Position numbers and translations under genes: made by a program. The notes under the pieces were generated by a model. The model saw nothing but the letters and a program-made list of their open reading frames with translations, ran no database searches and was not told where the DNA came from. A DNA stretch of 64,000 bases from Rhizobium grahamii (GTDB lineage Bacteria; Pseudomonadota; Alphaproteobacteria; Rhizobiales; Rhizobiaceae), in NCBI RefSeq assembly GCF_009498215.1, contig NZ_CP043498.1, positions 1,798,001 through 1,862,000 on the forward strand. The letters are read 5' to 3'. Within the stretch, counting starts at the first letter, position 1. The number at the start of each line of letters is the position of its first letter. Positions 60,456 to 64,000 of the stretch are shown here, in pieces.

Positions 60456-60950
60456 CTATTGCGGCTTACCGTTCTTCCAGTTCACGTTCTGCCCATAGAG
60501 CGGGATCGTAGAAATCGCCATTTTCGCCGAGCCGTCCGTCAGTTCGCGCGAATGTACGAGATAGATCAAGGTGTCATTTTCTTTGTCGTAGATTCTGTTC
60601 ACGACCAGCTTCTTCCAGACAAGCGATATACCTGTCTTGAACACCTCGTCGCCGCCCTTCGACAGGTCGATGTCGCCGATCTCGATCGGCCCTGTCTGGC
60701 GGCAGGAGATGGAGTTGTTCGAGGGGTCCTCGAACCAGTTGCCGTTCTTCACGCGGTCGATGACGCTGCGGTCGAAATAGGTGACGTGGCAGGTCACGCC
60801 CTTCACCTGCGGGTCGGCCACCGCATCAACGATGATATCGTTGCCGATCCAGTCGACCCCGACCTTTCCGACCACATCGGCCGCCGCCGGCCCGGCGGCA
60901 AGACCGATGAACGACGTGGCGACAAGCGCCAGATAGCTGTTTCTGAACAT
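60456..60950 (-). CDS. creA: CreA family protein
   Basis: 164 residues with a signal peptide (YLALVATSFIGLAAGPAAA, cut before DVVG). The mature part matches CreA: GNDIIVDAVADPQVKGVTCH, VTYFDRSVIDRVKNGNWFED, SISCRQTGPIEIGDIDLSK, and VWKKLVVNRIYDKENDTLIY. It is a small periplasmic protein conserved in many proteobacteria; its function is unknown. The conserved cysteines in TCHVTY and ISCRQTG may form a disulfide. Confidence 0.9.
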   Translation of the reverse strand: MFRNSYLALVATSFIGLAAGPAAADVVGKVGVDWIGNDIIVDAVADPQVKGVTCHVTYFDRSVIDRVKNGNWFEDPSNNSISCRQTGPIEIGDIDLSKGGDEVFKTGISLVWKKLVVNRIYDKENDTLIYLVHSRELTDGSAKMAISTIPLYGQNVNWKNGKPQ

Positions 60951-61012
60951 GACGGCTCCCTGATTGCACCCAATCTAAGGTAAGCGCGCCCGATGCCTTT
61001 ACAAGGAAGCGA

Positions 61013-61603
61013 TCACGCCTTCCGGCAGGTGCAGGCCTCGTAACCTTCAGGCATCAGCCTGCCTGGCTTCATACCGATCAGCCCCGGAATGGCGTTTACA
61101 GCTGCAGCACCAACAGTCTTTGCCATGGCGATCGCCGCATGCGCGCAGACGGCAGCGTCTTCGGCGGCATTATGGTGGGCGAAGCGCAGACCGAGATGCT
61201 CGGCGATGATGTTCAGCCGGTGCGACAGGAAGTGCGGCCAAATCCGCTGCGCCATCTTCAGGCTGCAGAGATAGGTCAGCTCGGGATAGGATTGCCGATA
61301 GAGATCGAGGCTCGCGCGCCAGACGCTGAAATCGAACGACGCATTGTGCGCGATCATCGTCGCGCCCCGGAAATCGTCGTGAAATTCGTCCATGACCTCG
61401 GGAAACTCGGGCGCATCCTCGACATGTTCAGGGCGAATGCCGTGGATGGCGATGTTCATGCCCGAGAAGCGCATCTCTTTCGGCCGGATCAGTCGCTCCT
61501 CGACACGGGTGACCTCGCCGTCCTCGATCCACGCCAGCCCCACCGAGCAGGCACTGCCGCGCTGTTCGTTGGCTGTTTCGAAATCAATGGCGATGGTCTT
61601 CAA
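61013..61603 (-). CDS. DEDDh 3'-5' exonuclease (DNA polymerase III epsilon-like)
   Basis: 196 residues. ExoI motif AIDFETANEQRGSACSVGLA with Asp7 and Glu9, ExoII motif IAHNASFDFSVWRASL, and ExoIII motif HHNAAEDAAVCAHAAIAM (H-x4-D) identify the DEDDh family. Stand-alone proteins of this size proofread or degrade DNA or RNA; the exact substrate is unknown. The C-terminus has a CTCRKA tail with two cysteines. Confidence 0.9.
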   Translation of the reverse strand: MKTIAIDFETANEQRGSACSVGLAWIEDGEVTRVEERLIRPKEMRFSGMNIAIHGIRPEHVEDAPEFPEVMDEFHDDFRGATMIAHNASFDFSVWRASLDLYRQSYPELTYLCSLKMAQRIWPHFLSHRLNIIAEHLGLRFAHHNAAEDAAVCAHAAIAMAKTVGAAAVNAIPGLIGMKPGRLMPEGYEACTCRKA

Positions 61604-61870
61604 GGCGGGGTCCGATTCGGCATCTTCTCATCGATCTAGCGTTGCAGGGCGCCAGAGGTAAACACTCCTGCTTGACTCAAGCGCCGCCATCAACGACTTT
61701 CCTCGCATGATCGGATCACGCGCCATTCTTGCGACCATGCACCACACCACGGCCCATGCGGGGCTCGGGGAAGCATTGGCGCGTTAATCGACCGATCGAT
61801 CCCGAAGACCCTGCCGAGGTGAGCAGGGTTTTCGAAGCTTGCTCTCCTCCCACAACTCAAGGAGAGCGTT

Positions 61871-62398
61871 TTGGATAATCTGCAAGGCAAGCCAATAAAA
61901 CCGCCCGCGATGGGCGTGACGATCCGCGCGATGCGCTCAAGCGACATCGAAGCAGTAACCGCCATGCTCAACCTCCCCGGTTTCCGCCACGGCACGCTTC
62001 GCCCTCCCTACCAGAGCGTCGAAGAGACCCGGAAACATTTCGAGATGAAGCCGCAGGGAAATGTCAGCATTGTTGCCGAACTCGACGGAGTGGTGGTCGG
62101 CGACGCGCACCTGATGCGCTTCCAGGGGCGTCGCGGCCACGCGGCTAGCATCGGCATGGGCGTGCACGATGATTTTACGGGAAGAGGCGTTGGCAGCGCG
62201 TTGATGGAGGCTCTTGTCGATACGGCAGACAATTGGCTTGATATCAAGCGGCTGGAGCTCACGGTCTATACAGACAATGCCGCCGCCCTTGCGCTTTACG
62301 CGAAGTTCGGCTTCGAGAAGGAAGGCCAGTTAAAGGCCTTCGGCTTTCGAGACGGCACCTACGTCGACGCCTACACGATGGCGCGGGTCAGGCTGTAG
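61871..62398 (+). CDS. GNAT acetyltransferase
   Basis: 175 residues. The fold is clear: VTIRAMRSSDIEAVTAMLNL at the start, VVAELDGVVVGDAHLMRF-like strand pair, the acetyl-CoA loop FTGRGVGSALMEALVDTADN, and LYAKFGFEKEGQLKAFGFRD at the end. It starts at TTG 61871, with GGAGAG just upstream. Similarity is to broad L-amino-acid or phosphinothricin-type N-acetyltransferases; the substrate cannot be named. It converges on ligA. Confidence 0.85.
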   Translation: MDNLQGKPIKPPAMGVTIRAMRSSDIEAVTAMLNLPGFRHGTLRPPYQSVEETRKHFEMKPQGNVSIVAELDGVVVGDAHLMRFQGRRGHAASIGMGVHDDFTGRGVGSALMEALVDTADNWLDIKRLELTVYTDNAAALALYAKFGFEKEGQLKAFGFRDGTYVDAYTMARVRL

Positions 62399-62419
62399 AA
62401 AGGGCGAAGGCTGGCGCCC

Positions 62420-64000
<1,581 letters not shown>

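Overview
The window is a chromosomal segment of a GC-rich alphaproteobacterium, almost certainly a member of the Rhizobiaceae (Ensifer/Sinorhizobium, Rhizobium or Agrobacterium type; I cannot fix the genus from sequence alone). Evidence: a circularly permuted two-piece tmRNA next to an alphaproteobacterial SspB, the gene order thyA-folA / hflK-hflC / degP, flagellin and chemoreceptor proteins of rhizobial type, frequent TTG and GTG starts, and a rhizobial-type promoter (GTTGAC-N17-CTATCA) before ilvI. I see no rRNA, tRNA, CRISPR array, insertion sequence or prophage.

Layout. 1-5.0 kb: regulators and their targets (MarR-GNAT fusion, TetR with a perfect 16-bp palindrome and an MFS exporter, HxlR/NmrA-type quinone reductase pair) and pdxJ. 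5.4-9.1 kb: a MerR-LuxR two-HTH regulator, a RecD-like helicase, then an envelope-stress type operon (secreted COG4315 protein, ECF sigma factor, anti-sigma factor). 9.1-10.8 kb: a cobalt-type nitrile hydratase operon (alpha, beta, accessory). 10.8-15.1 kb: LysE exporter, aldo/keto reductase, and the acetolactate synthase operon ilvI-ilvN with a leader peptide and attenuator. 15.2-25.1 kb: HerA-like ATPase, miaA, serB, GNAT, degP, hflC, hflK, folA, thyA. 25.2-26.8 kb: ssrA tmRNA, sspB, DUF4169, ribbon-helix-helix protein. 26.9-37.0 kb: a large AsmA protein, D-lactate dehydrogenase-like FAD oxidase, AbrB-type membrane protein, AraC regulator, DUF2000, OmpA lipoprotein, a lone flagellin. 37.0-44.2 kb: RND efflux pump with its adaptor and uvrD. 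44.3-51 kb: small ORF, DUF488, siderophore-interacting protein, EF-hand protein, FucP/GluP sugar transporter, pncA, DUF2164, azlCD. 51-64 kb: aminopeptidase P, a 57-residue small protein, prmA, FAD monooxygenase, SCO copper protein, chemoreceptor plus CheW, GFA protein, aldose epimerase, creA, 3'-5' exonuclease, GNAT, and the C-terminal part of ligA.

The strongest regulatory reading is upstream of ilvI: an 18-residue peptide MKIAVALIVVGRRMGRMV, dense in Ile/Val/Leu codons, whose start codon lies where the predicted transcript begins, followed by nested hairpins and an intrinsic terminator. This is a branched-chain amino-acid attenuator of apparently leaderless design. Several perfect palindromes mark unassigned operators (843, 5399, 11483, 41454, 41497 and 56263).

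Three genes (anti-sigma factor, AsmA, AraC) are each broken by what looks like one missing base in a run of G or C. The shared pattern points to consensus errors in the source assembly as much as to real mutations, so these genes are annotated as single frameshifted units. I found no convincing new multi-gene defence or biosynthetic system.
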